DNA of 38,140 nucleotides from an uncultured Clostridia bacterium (GTDB taxonomy: Bacteria; Bacillota; Clostridia; Christensenellales; CAG-917): the NCBI GenBank assembly GCA_934254835.1, contig CAKQMI010000014.1, forward strand, positions 1 through 38,140. The letters run 5' to 3'. The notes under the pieces were generated by a model, which searched no databases, was not told where the DNA came from, and worked only from the letters and a program-made list of their open reading frames with translations. The position numbers and the translations under genes are program-made. Positions 7,426 to 14,882 of the stretch are shown in pieces; the stretch's first letter is position 1, and each line of letters begins with the position of its first letter.

Positions 7426-8730
7426 TTATTTACCGCGCCTGTCGATGATACGCTTGGCTTTGCCCTCGCTTCTGGGCAACGAGTGCGGTGACACGATTGT
7501 GATTTTCGCCTGTACGCCCAGCATCGACTGCATATCGTGTGTGATGCGCGCTTTCACGTTTTCGATTGCGCGCACCTCGTCCGAGAATGCGTTGTCCAAA
7601 AGTTCGACCTGTATTTCCAAAGTATCGAGGCTTCCTTTTTTATCCACGATGATTTGATAATGCGGACCGATCATTCCGCCGATGTTCAACAGTACCGTCT
7701 CGATTTGCGACGGGAATATGTTGACACCGCGAATAATCAGCATATCGTCACTGCGACCTTCGATTCTGCCCATTCTTACAAGCGTCCGTCCGCACTCGCA
7801 CGGCTCGGCATAAAGCGTGCAGATGTCGCGCGTTCTGTATCGTATCAACGGTATGCACTCTTTGGTCAGCGTCGTGAAAACAAGCTCGCCCTTTTCTCCG
7901 TACGGCACGGGTTGCAACGTCACCGGGTTGATGATTTCGGGATAGAAAAAATCCTCGTAAACGTGCTTTCCGCAGTGAGCCTTGCACTCCATCGCGACGC
8001 CCGGACCGCTGATTTCCGAAAGTCCGTATATGTCGAATGCCTCGATATTCAGTTTCTTTTCGATTTCGCGCCTCAATTCCTCCGTCCAAGGCTCCGCGCC
8101 GAAAATACCGATTTTGAGCATTATGTCGTCAAGCGACAACCCCGCCTCTTTCATTTCGTCGGCAAGATAGACGGCATAGGACGGCGTGCAGGCGATTGCC
8201 GTTGCGCCGAAGTCTTTCAATAACATAAGTTGGCGCATTGTGTTGCCTGACGACACGGGTATAGCCGTCGCGCCCAACTTCTCAACGCCGTAATGAAGCC
8301 CGAGACCGCCCGTGAACAAACCGTATCCGTAGGCGACGTGCACCAAATCTCTTTTGGAAAGTCCGGCGGACACAAGCGCCCTTGCGCAACATTCAGCCCA
8401 GGTGTTCAGGTCTTTTTTGGTATAACCGACAACGGTCAGTTTCCCCGTCGTACCGCTGGAAGCGTGCAGACGAACAACCTTTTTTTTGTCGCAACCGAAC
8501 AGTCCGAACGGATAGTTGGCGCGTATGTCCGTTTTTACCGTGAACGGCAGTTTCGAAATGTCGTCGATTGATTGTATATCCTCGGGTTTTAAGCCGATTG
8601 CGTCCATCTTCGCGCGGTAGTACGGCACGCGGGTATAGACGTTTTTCACTTGTTTTACGAGCCTTTCCGACTGGAGCGCCGACAGGTTTTCCCGTGGCAT
8701 AGTCTCGATTTTTGCGTTAAAATACTTCAT
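7426..8730 (-). CDS. paaK: Phenylacetate-CoA ligase family enzyme
   Basis: ANL-superfamily adenylate-forming enzyme that activates phenylacetate or a related aryl acid with ATP and CoA. 434 residues, normal for PaaK. Motifs: LHASSGTTGKLTVVGYT near 91-107 (P-loop-like phosphate motif), FDIYGLSEISGPG, LIRYRTRDI (ATP ribose Asp), and the C-terminal lid with PRSEGKAKRII. In anaerobes it commonly handles aryl acids from aromatic amino acid breakdown via indolepyruvate oxidoreductase, which is not in this window. AAGGAA precedes the ATG and a TATAAT-like -10 lies at 8760-8755 without a good -35. Confidence 0.93.
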   Translation of the reverse strand: MKYFNAKIETMPRENLSALQSERLVKQVKNVYTRVPYYRAKMDAIGLKPEDIQSIDDISKLPFTVKTDIRANYPFGLFGCDKKKVVRLHASSGTTGKLTVVGYTKKDLNTWAECCARALVSAGLSKRDLVHVAYGYGLFTGGLGLHYGVEKLGATAIPVSSGNTMRQLMLLKDFGATAIACTPSYAVYLADEMKEAGLSLDDIMLKIGIFGAEPWTEELRREIEKKLNIEAFDIYGLSEISGPGVAMECKAHCGKHVYEDFFYPEIINPVTLQPVPYGEKGELVFTTLTKECIPLIRYRTRDICTLYAEPCECGRTLVRMGRIEGRSDDMLIIRGVNIFPSQIETVLLNIGGMIGPHYQIIVDKKGSLDTLEIQVELLDNAFSDEVRAIENVKARITHDMQSMLGVQAKITIVSPHSLPRSEGKAKRIIDRRGK

Positions 8731-8824
8731 TCAAAATTCCTTAGATTCAAGCCTATTATACGAATAAGATTTTACCATAATACGTCGTTTTTTTCAAGCA
8801 TATTTCAAAACTTACGTTAAAACG

Positions 8825-8853
8825 TAAAAAACGACTTGGATTGTCCAAGCCGT
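8825..8853 (-). terminator. Rho-independent terminator after yhbY
   Basis: On the minus strand a 9-bp stem (8853-8845 with 8839-8831, one G-T pair), 5-nt loop and a run of six T. It lies 29 bp after the yhbY stop and ends the obg-yhbY transcript before paaK. Confidence 0.85.
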
Positions 8854-8881
8854 TCTCAAATTGATAACTTTCAAAGTTTTC

Positions 8882-9172
8882 TTACAAGACGTGTTCCACG
8901 CCCTTTTTTGTGCTGAAACGATACAGCACGATTTTGTTGCCGATTGCAAGCACGGGCTCGGCGTTAAGTCGCCCCGCAAGGTCGTTTATAATGTCCTTTG
9001 CCGAGTAGTCGCTGTTTTTCAAAACATTGAGTTTAATAAGTTCGTGCGAGTCGAGCGCAATCGAGATTTGCTCGAGCACGTTGTCGGTCACGCCGTTTTT
9101 GCCGATTTGGAAAACAGGCTCCAACTTTTGTGACAATCCTTTCAAAATTGCTCTGTCTTTTGTCGTAATCAT
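8882..9172 (-). CDS. yhbY: YhbY-family RNA-binding (CRM domain) protein
   Basis: Single CRM domain of 96 residues, associated with large ribosomal subunit assembly. It contains the family loop IGKNGVTDNVL near 23-33 (GxxG-like turn), the helix preceding ELIKLNVL, and LAIGNKIVLYR near the C terminus. It follows obg by 11 bp with an AGAGG site; obg-yhbY is a common pairing of assembly factors. A terminator follows. Confidence 0.94.
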   Translation of the reverse strand: MITTKDRAILKGLSQKLEPVFQIGKNGVTDNVLEQISIALDSHELIKLNVLKNSDYSAKDIINDLAGRLNAEPVLAIGNKIVLYRFSTKKGVEHVL

Positions 9173-9183
9173 TTTTTACCTCT

Positions 9184-10452
9184 TTATTCAACAAATTCAA
9201 ATTCAATATCCCCGACAACGATAGTATCGCCGTCTTTTGCGCCCGCCTCACGAAGCGCGCCGATTATTCCGCGATTTTGCAAGGTTTTTTGGAAATATCG
9301 AAAACTGTCGTCGTCCGACAGCGTGACGTTTTTTTGCAAAGAATCGATAAGACCGCCGTACACCAAAAAGGTGTTGTCGTCTTCCTTTTCGATTTCAAAG
9401 GACGAGTTGTCGGTTTTTTCAAACTCGAAGTTTTCGTCAACGTAAATGTCCTCGGGTTTTTCTGCGGTTTTCAAGCCCTCGATCATGGCTTTCAGCAACA
9501 CGTCTATACCCTTATGGGTATAGGCAGAGATTGCAATGACCTTTTTGCCGATTTTCTTTTCAAAGTCTTTCACGGCTTTTTCGGCGTCCTTGGCTGTCAA
9601 AAGGTCAATCTTGTTGACACAAATTATCTGTTTTAGACCTGCAAGTTTTGCGCTGTATCCGTCAAGTTCTTTGTTGATTTTGACGTAGTCTTCGTACGGA
9701 TCGCGCCCCTCCGAGCCCGAAATATCGACGATGTGCACAAGAAGGCGCACCCTTTCGATGTGACGCAAAAAGTCGTGACCGAGCCCCGCGCCCTCGCTCG
9801 CTCCCTCGATAAGTCCCGGAATGTCCGCGATAACGATACTTTCGTCATAGACTTTCAGCACGCCGAGATTTGGCGCAAGCGTCGTGAAATGGTAGTTGGC
9901 GATTTTGGGTTTTGCCGACGTCATTACCGACAAAAGCGTGGATTTTCCGACGTTGGGGAAGCCGATTAGTCCGATGTCCGCAATGGTTTTGAGTTCCAAA
10001 ATCAGCGCGTGTTCGGTGGTTTTCGTGCCTTGTTGGGCAAAGTTCGGCGCGCGTCTTGTGGGTGTAGCAAAGCGGGCGTTGCCTCGACCGCCTCTTCCGC
10101 CTTTCAAAAGAACCTTTTCATATCCTTTTTTGTTCATATCCGCAACGACGACACCGCTTTCTTTGTCCTTTATGACGGTGCCCAAAGGTACGTTGATGAT
10201 AAGGTCTTCTCCGCTTTTTCCAAAGCAGTTTCTGCCCTGTCCGTTTTCGCCGTTTTCGGCGCGGAAGTGCTTTTTGAACTTAAAATCAATGAGCGTATTC
10301 AGGTTGTCGTCCACGCGAAACACGACGTTTCCGCCGTTTCCGCCGTCACCGCCGTCGGGACCTCCCTGTTGGACGAACTTTTCGCGGTGGAATGAAACGA
10401 TACCGTCTCCGCCGTTGCCGGCTTTACAAAATATTGTAACGTAATCTAACAT
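9184..10452 (-). CDS. obg: GTPase Obg
   Basis: Ribosome-associated GTPase acting in 50S maturation and stress control. 422 residues with all three domains: glycine-rich Obg fold (1 to about 158; GGDGGNGGNVVF, RGGRGGRGNARF), G domain with GFPNVGKSTLL, DIPGLIEGASEGAGLG and NKIDLL, and a C-terminal OCT domain (about 340-422). Usually rplU-ysxB-rpmA precede obg; here those ribosomal protein genes are absent and a 168-bp gap with a dispersed repeat lies upstream. AGAGGAAG precedes the ATG. Confidence 0.98.
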   Translation of the reverse strand: MLDYVTIFCKAGNGGDGIVSFHREKFVQQGGPDGGDGGNGGNVVFRVDDNLNTLIDFKFKKHFRAENGENGQGRNCFGKSGEDLIINVPLGTVIKDKESGVVVADMNKKGYEKVLLKGGRGGRGNARFATPTRRAPNFAQQGTKTTEHALILELKTIADIGLIGFPNVGKSTLLSVMTSAKPKIANYHFTTLAPNLGVLKVYDESIVIADIPGLIEGASEGAGLGHDFLRHIERVRLLVHIVDISGSEGRDPYEDYVKINKELDGYSAKLAGLKQIICVNKIDLLTAKDAEKAVKDFEKKIGKKVIAISAYTHKGIDVLLKAMIEGLKTAEKPEDIYVDENFEFEKTDNSSFEIEKEDDNTFLVYGGLIDSLQKNVTLSDDDSFRYFQKTLQNRGIIGALREAGAKDGDTIVVGDIEFEFVE

Positions 10453-10462
10453 ATCTTCCTCT

Positions 10463-10488
10463 TATACCAGACAGGAATAATACGAACC
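10463..10488. repeat. 26-bp dispersed repeat, copy 1 (upstream of obg)
   Basis: Identical over 26 bp to 37905-37930 (starts TATACCAGACAGG, ends TACGAACC on the plus strand). On the minus strand it reads GSYYSCLV followed by a stop (10464-10462) in both copies, and D-H codons occur just upstream in both. The rest of the 10453-10619 gap is AT-rich and holds no gene I can support. Confidence 0.85.
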
Positions 10489-10619
10489 TTGCAAATGGTC
10501 GCAATTTTCGCGCCTTTAAAAAAAATCATCGAAAAGTACGGCATTTTTTCTTTGTTTATATAATTCACGGCAGGCATATAAATTTTGAACAATAATTTTT
10601 ATATAATAATCTATATTAT

Positions 10620-11282
10620 TTATTTGTTTTCGTCAAGTGAGCGAAAGAGGTTTATCGCATCGAACCTGTCCTTGACGACCTGAAAACATTTTTTGCGGTT
10701 TTCGTCGCTGACGTCGTGCAGATCGGGGATTGCGATTGTTTTCATGCCCGCGTTTATCGCCGACTCGATACCGACCGTGCTGTCTTCGAGCGCAAAACAG
10801 TCTTCGGGCGCAACGCCCAAAAGTTTTGTGGCTTTTATATAAATTTCGGGCGACGGCTTCGTATGTTCGACCTCGTCCCCGCACACCGTAACGTCAAAAT
10901 AATCGGATATGCCGTGGAAATTCAGTTCAAACTCCACGATTTTTCGATAAGTCGAAGTTGCAAGTCCCGTTTTCCAGCCGTCTTTTTTCAAAAACACCAA
11001 AAGTTCCTTTGCGCCGTCCATAAGCGGAGTCGGGTTTTTGAACAAGGTTTTGTTGAAGTAATCGACCGCGCCTTTTATAAATCCGACCGCGTCGAAATCT
11101 CTGCCGTACTTGTCCTTCAGAAGTTCGACGATATACTGCGGACTGACGCCCACGAATTTCAGCATAAACTCCGTGTCGTACTTGACGCCGTGCAAATCGG
11201 CGTATTCCATGACCGAGCGCATCATAACCCTTTCGGTGTCGATGAGCGTGCCGTCGAAATCGAGAATGACGTATTTTTGCAT
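10620..11282 (-). CDS. HAD-family hydrolase, beta-phosphoglucomutase-like
   Basis: Haloacid dehalogenase phosphatase or mutase of subfamily I with a helical cap. 220 residues from the chosen ATG at 11282 (AAGGA upstream, 1 bp after the nfnB stop); a longer frame inside nfnB is not needed. Motif I DFDGTLIDTE (Asp8 nucleophile, Asp10), motif II GLATST, motif III Lys in KPSPEIY and motif IV ALEDSTVGIESA are all present. Sequence alone does not fix the substrate: beta-phosphoglucomutase, phosphoglycolate or other sugar phosphates are possible. Last gene of the hydratase-to-HAD run. Confidence 0.88.
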   Translation of the reverse strand: MQKYVILDFDGTLIDTERVMMRSVMEYADLHGVKYDTEFMLKFVGVSPQYIVELLKDKYGRDFDAVGFIKGAVDYFNKTLFKNPTPLMDGAKELLVFLKKDGWKTGLATSTYRKIVEFELNFHGISDYFDVTVCGDEVEHTKPSPEIYIKATKLLGVAPEDCFALEDSTVGIESAINAGMKTIAIPDLHDVSDENRKKCFQVVKDRFDAINLFRSLDENK

Positions 11283-11283
11283 T

Positions 11284-12660
11284 TTATTTTTCCTTAAAAC
11301 TTTCGATGATTGATTTCGAGGCAAGACGACCTGCGCCCATAGCAAGGATAACCGTTGCCGCGCCCGTCACGGCGTCACCGCCGGCATAGACGTTTTTAAG
11401 CGAGGTTTCGCCCGTTTCGGGATTGATTTTTATCGTGCCTCTGTCGTTAAATTCAAGCCCGGTTGCGCCGTCTTTCAAGATGGGGTTGGGACTTGTTCCG
11501 AGCGCGACTATTACTTCGTCACAGTCAATGTCAAATTCACTTCCGGGAACTAGTTTTGGGCTTCTTCGTCCCGACGCGTCCGGCTCGCCAAGTGCCATTT
11601 TCACACACCTGATTCCCGACACCTTTCCGTCCGTCCCTAAAATCTCGACGGGGTTTGTCAAAAGGCAAAATTCAACGCCTTCTTCCTCGGCGTGCTCGAT
11701 TTCGGCACCACGCGCGGGCATCTCGGCACGACTTCTGCGATACACGAGTTTTACGCTGTCGGCACCCAATCTAAGCGCCGTTCTAACGGCGTCCATAGCG
11801 ACGTTTCCCGCACCCACGACAACAACGTTTTTACCACGCTGTATCGGCGTAATCGCGTCTTTATCGTACGCTTTCATCAGATTAACCCTTGTTAAGTACT
11901 CGTTTGCGCTGTACACGCCGATGAAATTTTCGCCTTTTATATTCAAAAACGACGGCAGTCCCGCGCCCGTTCCGATGAACACGGCGTCGTACTCGTCTTT
12001 GAGTTCGGAAATGGTAAAAGTCTTGCCGATGACGGTGTTGAACTTGAATTTTACGCCCGCTTTCACGAGTTTATCGATTTCGTTTTTCACGACGTCTTTC
12101 GGCAGTCTGAATTCGGGTATACCGTAAATCAGGACGCCTCCCGCCTTATGAAACGCCTCGTAAACCGTGACGTCGATTCCGTTTTGGATAAGGTCGGCTG
12201 CGCACGTAAGTCCCGACGGACCACTGCCGATAACGGCAACTTTTTTGCCGATCTTTTCAACGGGCGTTATATCGTTTTCGTGCGCAATCGCATAGTCGCC
12301 GACGTATCTTTCAAGCCCGCCGACGGACACGCTTCCGCCCGCCTTTTCACGACGCACGCAAAACTGCTCGCACTGCTTTTCTTGCGGACAAACTCTTCCG
12401 CACACCGACGGCAAACTGTTGTCGCCTTTCAGACTTTTGACGGCGTTTTCCATATCTCCGTTTTTGATAAATCCGATGAATTTCGGGATATCGACGCCCA
12501 CCGGACAGCCGTTTCTGCACGGTGCGTTTTTGCAGTTCAGACACCTTTCGGCTTCGCATTTCGCGTCCTCGTCCGAAAATCCCAACGACACTTCGTCAAA
12601 GTTGTTGCGCCTGACCTCGGGCGGTTGGTTTTTAATTTCTCGTCTTAAAAATTCAGCCAT
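11284..12660 (-). CDS. nfnB: NADH-dependent ferredoxin:NADP+ oxidoreductase, subunit B
   Basis: 458-residue flavoprotein homologous to the glutamate synthase small subunit. N-terminal iron-sulfur region has CLNCKNAPCRNGCPVGVDIP near 40-59 and CGRVCPQEKQCEQFC near 90-104; then two Rossmann folds, VIGSGPSGLTCAADL (FAD) and VVGAGNVAMDAVRTALR (NADPH), and GGDAVTGAATVILAMGAGR at the C terminus. Because it overlaps an NfnA-type subunit by 8 bp, the pair is best read as NfnAB/SudAB, which bifurcates electrons between NADPH, NAD+ and ferredoxin, rather than glutamate synthase. No large GOGAT subunit is nearby. Confidence 0.92.
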   Translation of the reverse strand: MAEFLRREIKNQPPEVRRNNFDEVSLGFSDEDAKCEAERCLNCKNAPCRNGCPVGVDIPKFIGFIKNGDMENAVKSLKGDNSLPSVCGRVCPQEKQCEQFCVRREKAGGSVSVGGLERYVGDYAIAHENDITPVEKIGKKVAVIGSGPSGLTCAADLIQNGIDVTVYEAFHKAGGVLIYGIPEFRLPKDVVKNEIDKLVKAGVKFKFNTVIGKTFTISELKDEYDAVFIGTGAGLPSFLNIKGENFIGVYSANEYLTRVNLMKAYDKDAITPIQRGKNVVVVGAGNVAMDAVRTALRLGADSVKLVYRRSRAEMPARGAEIEHAEEEGVEFCLLTNPVEILGTDGKVSGIRCVKMALGEPDASGRRSPKLVPGSEFDIDCDEVIVALGTSPNPILKDGATGLEFNDRGTIKINPETGETSLKNVYAGGDAVTGAATVILAMGAGRLASKSIIESFKEK

Positions 12661-13489
12661 TTTTCACCTCGCCCAAAAGCCTGCAAACGTGGTCTTTTTC
12701 CTGCTCTTTATAAAATTTTGCGCGGTTTATCGCCTCGTCGAAATCGACAAGATGCCCGTCGAACTCGGGACCGTCCACGCAAGCGTACTTGACCTTTCCG
12801 TCAACCGTCAGCCTGCAACTTCCGCACATACCCGTGCCGTCCACCATGACGGTGTTCATACTGACGATGGTCTTGACGCCGTAATTTTTCGTGAGCGCGC
12901 ACACGGCTTTCATCATCGGAAGCGGACCAACGGCAAAAATGCAGTCGTAAGATTTCCCGCTGTCCAGAAGACTTTTGATTTTGTCGGTGACAAATCCTTT
13001 TTCGCCACGGCTACCGTCGTCGGTCATAACAAACAGATTTTTTGCGAATTTTTTGAAGTCGTTTTCGTAAATAATAAGACTTTCGTTGCGCGCGCCGACG
13101 ATGACGTCAGCCGTCGTATTCTCGCGCCACAACTGCTTTGCCTGCGGATATACGACGGCAGAACCTATGCCACCGCCGACAAGCAAAATATCGTGAAATT
13201 CCGACAAATCGGTCGGCTTCCCGAGAGGTCCTACGAAATCTTGAACACTATCGCCCTCGTTCAATCTTTCAAGCATCATCGTGGAATAACCGACGGTCTG
13301 GACAAGTATGGTTATCGTGCCTTTTTCGCGGTCGTAGTCGCACACGGTGAACGGAACTCTTTCTCCGTCCTCGTTGACGCGCAAAATGACGAACTGTCCC
13401 GCCAGCGCGCGGTGGGCGACGTCGGGCGCGAAAATCACGTATTCGTTCACCTTTTCGGAAAATTGTTTTTTACTTAGTATTTCGTACAT
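12653..13489 (-). CDS. nfnA: NADH-dependent ferredoxin:NADP+ oxidoreductase, subunit A
   Basis: 278 residues; ferredoxin-NADP reductase fold with FAD-binding VPFTVCDYD, LLVGGGIGSAVVYPQAK (NAD site) and FAVGPLPMMKAV. The C-terminal [2Fe-2S] site reads D-G-T-G-M-C-G-S-C then C-V-D-G-P-E-F, i.e. one Asp and three Cys, as described for NfnA rather than the four-Cys PyrK. I place the start at ATG 13489; a TTG at 13495 would add two residues. No Shine-Dalgarno is visible and the start lies within the nth gene, so translational coupling is likely. Confidence 0.92.
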   Translation of the reverse strand: MYEILSKKQFSEKVNEYVIFAPDVAHRALAGQFVILRVNEDGERVPFTVCDYDREKGTITILVQTVGYSTMMLERLNEGDSVQDFVGPLGKPTDLSEFHDILLVGGGIGSAVVYPQAKQLWRENTTADVIVGARNESLIIYENDFKKFAKNLFVMTDDGSRGEKGFVTDKIKSLLDSGKSYDCIFAVGPLPMMKAVCALTKNYGVKTIVSMNTVMVDGTGMCGSCRLTVDGKVKYACVDGPEFDGHLVDFDEAINRAKFYKEQEKDHVCRLLGEVKNG

Positions 13490-14111
13490 TTTCAATAAAA
13501 TAATTGCAATAATCGTGGAGATTACACCTGTCGCACGACGGGCGTTGACTTTTGCAGGTATATCGTCCGTGGAAAATCAGCGTGTGATGCAAATCGTACC
13601 AACTTTCCTTCGGAAACTCTTTTTTCAGGTCGTTCATGACGGCGTCGGGCGTCTTCCCGCTTGACAAGCCGAGCCTGTGCGAAAGCCTGAAAACGTGAGT
13701 ATCGACGGGCAGAGCCTCGCCGTGATAAGCAACGCACGTCACAACGCTTGCCGTCTTGTTGCCGACGCCTTTAAGGCTTGTCAAATCGTCGAAATTTCGT
13801 GGCATTTCACCGTCAAACTTTTCGATAATATCGTGAGAAAGCGACTTTATCGCCACCGCCTTATTGTGATAAAACCCTGTGGAATAAATGAGTTTTTCCA
13901 AAGTTTCGAGGGGCAATTCGTCAAAATCTTTGGGCGTTGAAGCCACCTTAAAAAGGTCTTTCGTTACGATATTTACACGCTTATCCGTGCACTGCGCCGA
14001 AAGAACGACCGCGATAAGCAGTTGAAACGGCGTATCGAAGTCAAGCTCGCACTTGGCGTCGGGATAATCGGCTTTCAGTGTTTCGAGAAGTTGAGCGTTC
14101 TTTTCGGTCAT
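13470..14111 (-). CDS. nth: Endonuclease III
   Basis: DNA glycosylase/AP lyase for oxidised pyrimidines. 213 residues with LSAQCTDKRVN, the helix-hairpin-helix LKGVGNKTASVV (catalytic Lys), VDTHVFRLSHRLG (catalytic Asp), and a [4Fe-4S] motif C-x6-C-x2-C-x5-C near the C terminus, all intact. Its last 20 bp overlap the start of nfnA. It lies 2 bp after the membrane-protein gene. Confidence 0.97.
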   Translation of the reverse strand: MTEKNAQLLETLKADYPDAKCELDFDTPFQLLIAVVLSAQCTDKRVNIVTKDLFKVASTPKDFDELPLETLEKLIYSTGFYHNKAVAIKSLSHDIIEKFDGEMPRNFDDLTSLKGVGNKTASVVTCVAYHGEALPVDTHVFRLSHRLGLSSGKTPDAVMNDLKKEFPKESWYDLHHTLIFHGRYTCKSQRPSCDRCNLHDYCNYFIENVRNTK

Positions 14112-14113
14112 TG

Positions 14114-14881
14114 TTATTTATTTTCTTCCTTTTCGGCGTTTTCTTCGGCTTTTTCCTCTTTCTTTTCTTCCCTTTCCGCCTTTTTCGTTTTGATGAGTTT
14201 CAAAGTCGAATTATACAGGCTTTCAAAGATAGGAATGGTCAGGAAAATTATCCAAGTTGGGTGCCAAATTTTCAGCGTCGCACCGATGACAACGTAAATC
14301 GCGATACAAAACAGCGTGTAAACGATAAGACGCGTGTGCTTGATGCGCATAAGGTTGTCAAAAATAAAATAAAGTGGCCAAGCAAAAAACACAATCCAAC
14401 CGGGGTGCCACAGCTTGCCCAAAAATCCCATCAAAAGATAGGCAATCAGCACGATTGTGAAAATTGGAAAGCGGATTTCACCCGTCGTTATGTAGTTTTC
14501 GATGAACGAATAGTACGCGGGGACGGTCAAAAATATTACCCACGCGGGGTGCCATGCGTTCAGCGAAAAGCCAAGCGACAAAAACACCACCAGACAAATG
14601 AGCGGATACGGAATCGACTTAAAAAACGTCGTCCACGCCGTAACGCGCGGGGCTTTTTTCACCTGCTCGACGCTGTTGGACTGCTCGGCGTAACTTTTGT
14701 CGGTGTGATATTCGCCTGTTTTGTCAAACCTGTCACTGCCTCGGAAATCGTACTTTGCGTAGGTTTTTTCATATTGCTTGTCATAATCGTACTCATCGTC
14801 TACGATTTCGGGACGTTTCCCGTTGTTGGCGGCGACTTCTTCACTTTCGTTTCTTTTGTTTTCGTCGTCAAAATCAAGCAT
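14114..14881 (-). CDS. Membrane protein with three WHPxW repeats
   Basis: I do not recognise the family. 255 residues in three parts: an acidic, Tyr/Asp-rich N terminus (1-80), a hydrophobic core (about 90-230), and a charged Lys/Glu tail (233-255). The core contains three copies of an approximately 48-residue unit, each a hydrophobic segment followed by WHPxW[IV][IV]F: WHP at 110, 158 and 206, an exact 48-residue period. This implies about six membrane segments in three hairpins. It sits between the hydratase (1 bp) and nth (2 bp), so it is co-transcribed, but the neighbours give no function. Confidence 0.85.
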   Translation of the reverse strand: MLDFDDENKRNESEEVAANNGKRPEIVDDEYDYDKQYEKTYAKYDFRGSDRFDKTGEYHTDKSYAEQSNSVEQVKKAPRVTAWTTFFKSIPYPLICLVVFLSLGFSLNAWHPAWVIFLTVPAYYSFIENYITTGEIRFPIFTIVLIAYLLMGFLGKLWHPGWIVFFAWPLYFIFDNLMRIKHTRLIVYTLFCIAIYVVIGATLKIWHPTWIIFLTIPIFESLYNSTLKLIKTKKAEREEKKEEKAEENAEKEENK

Positions 14882-14882
14882 T

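Noticed and set aside
10500..10560. Similarity of AAAATCATCGAAAA near obg to a stretch near 38070
   Set aside because: The orientation relative to the 26-bp repeat is opposite and the match is short and A-rich, so chance is sufficient.
10620..11345. Longer HAD protein starting at 11345
   Set aside because: The extra residues lie inside nfnB; the Rossmann strand begins at MQKYVILDFDG with its own AAGGA site.
11284..12660. Glutamate synthase small subunit
   Set aside because: No large subunit nearby, and the overlapping partner is an NfnA-type reductase with an Asp-plus-three-Cys cluster motif.
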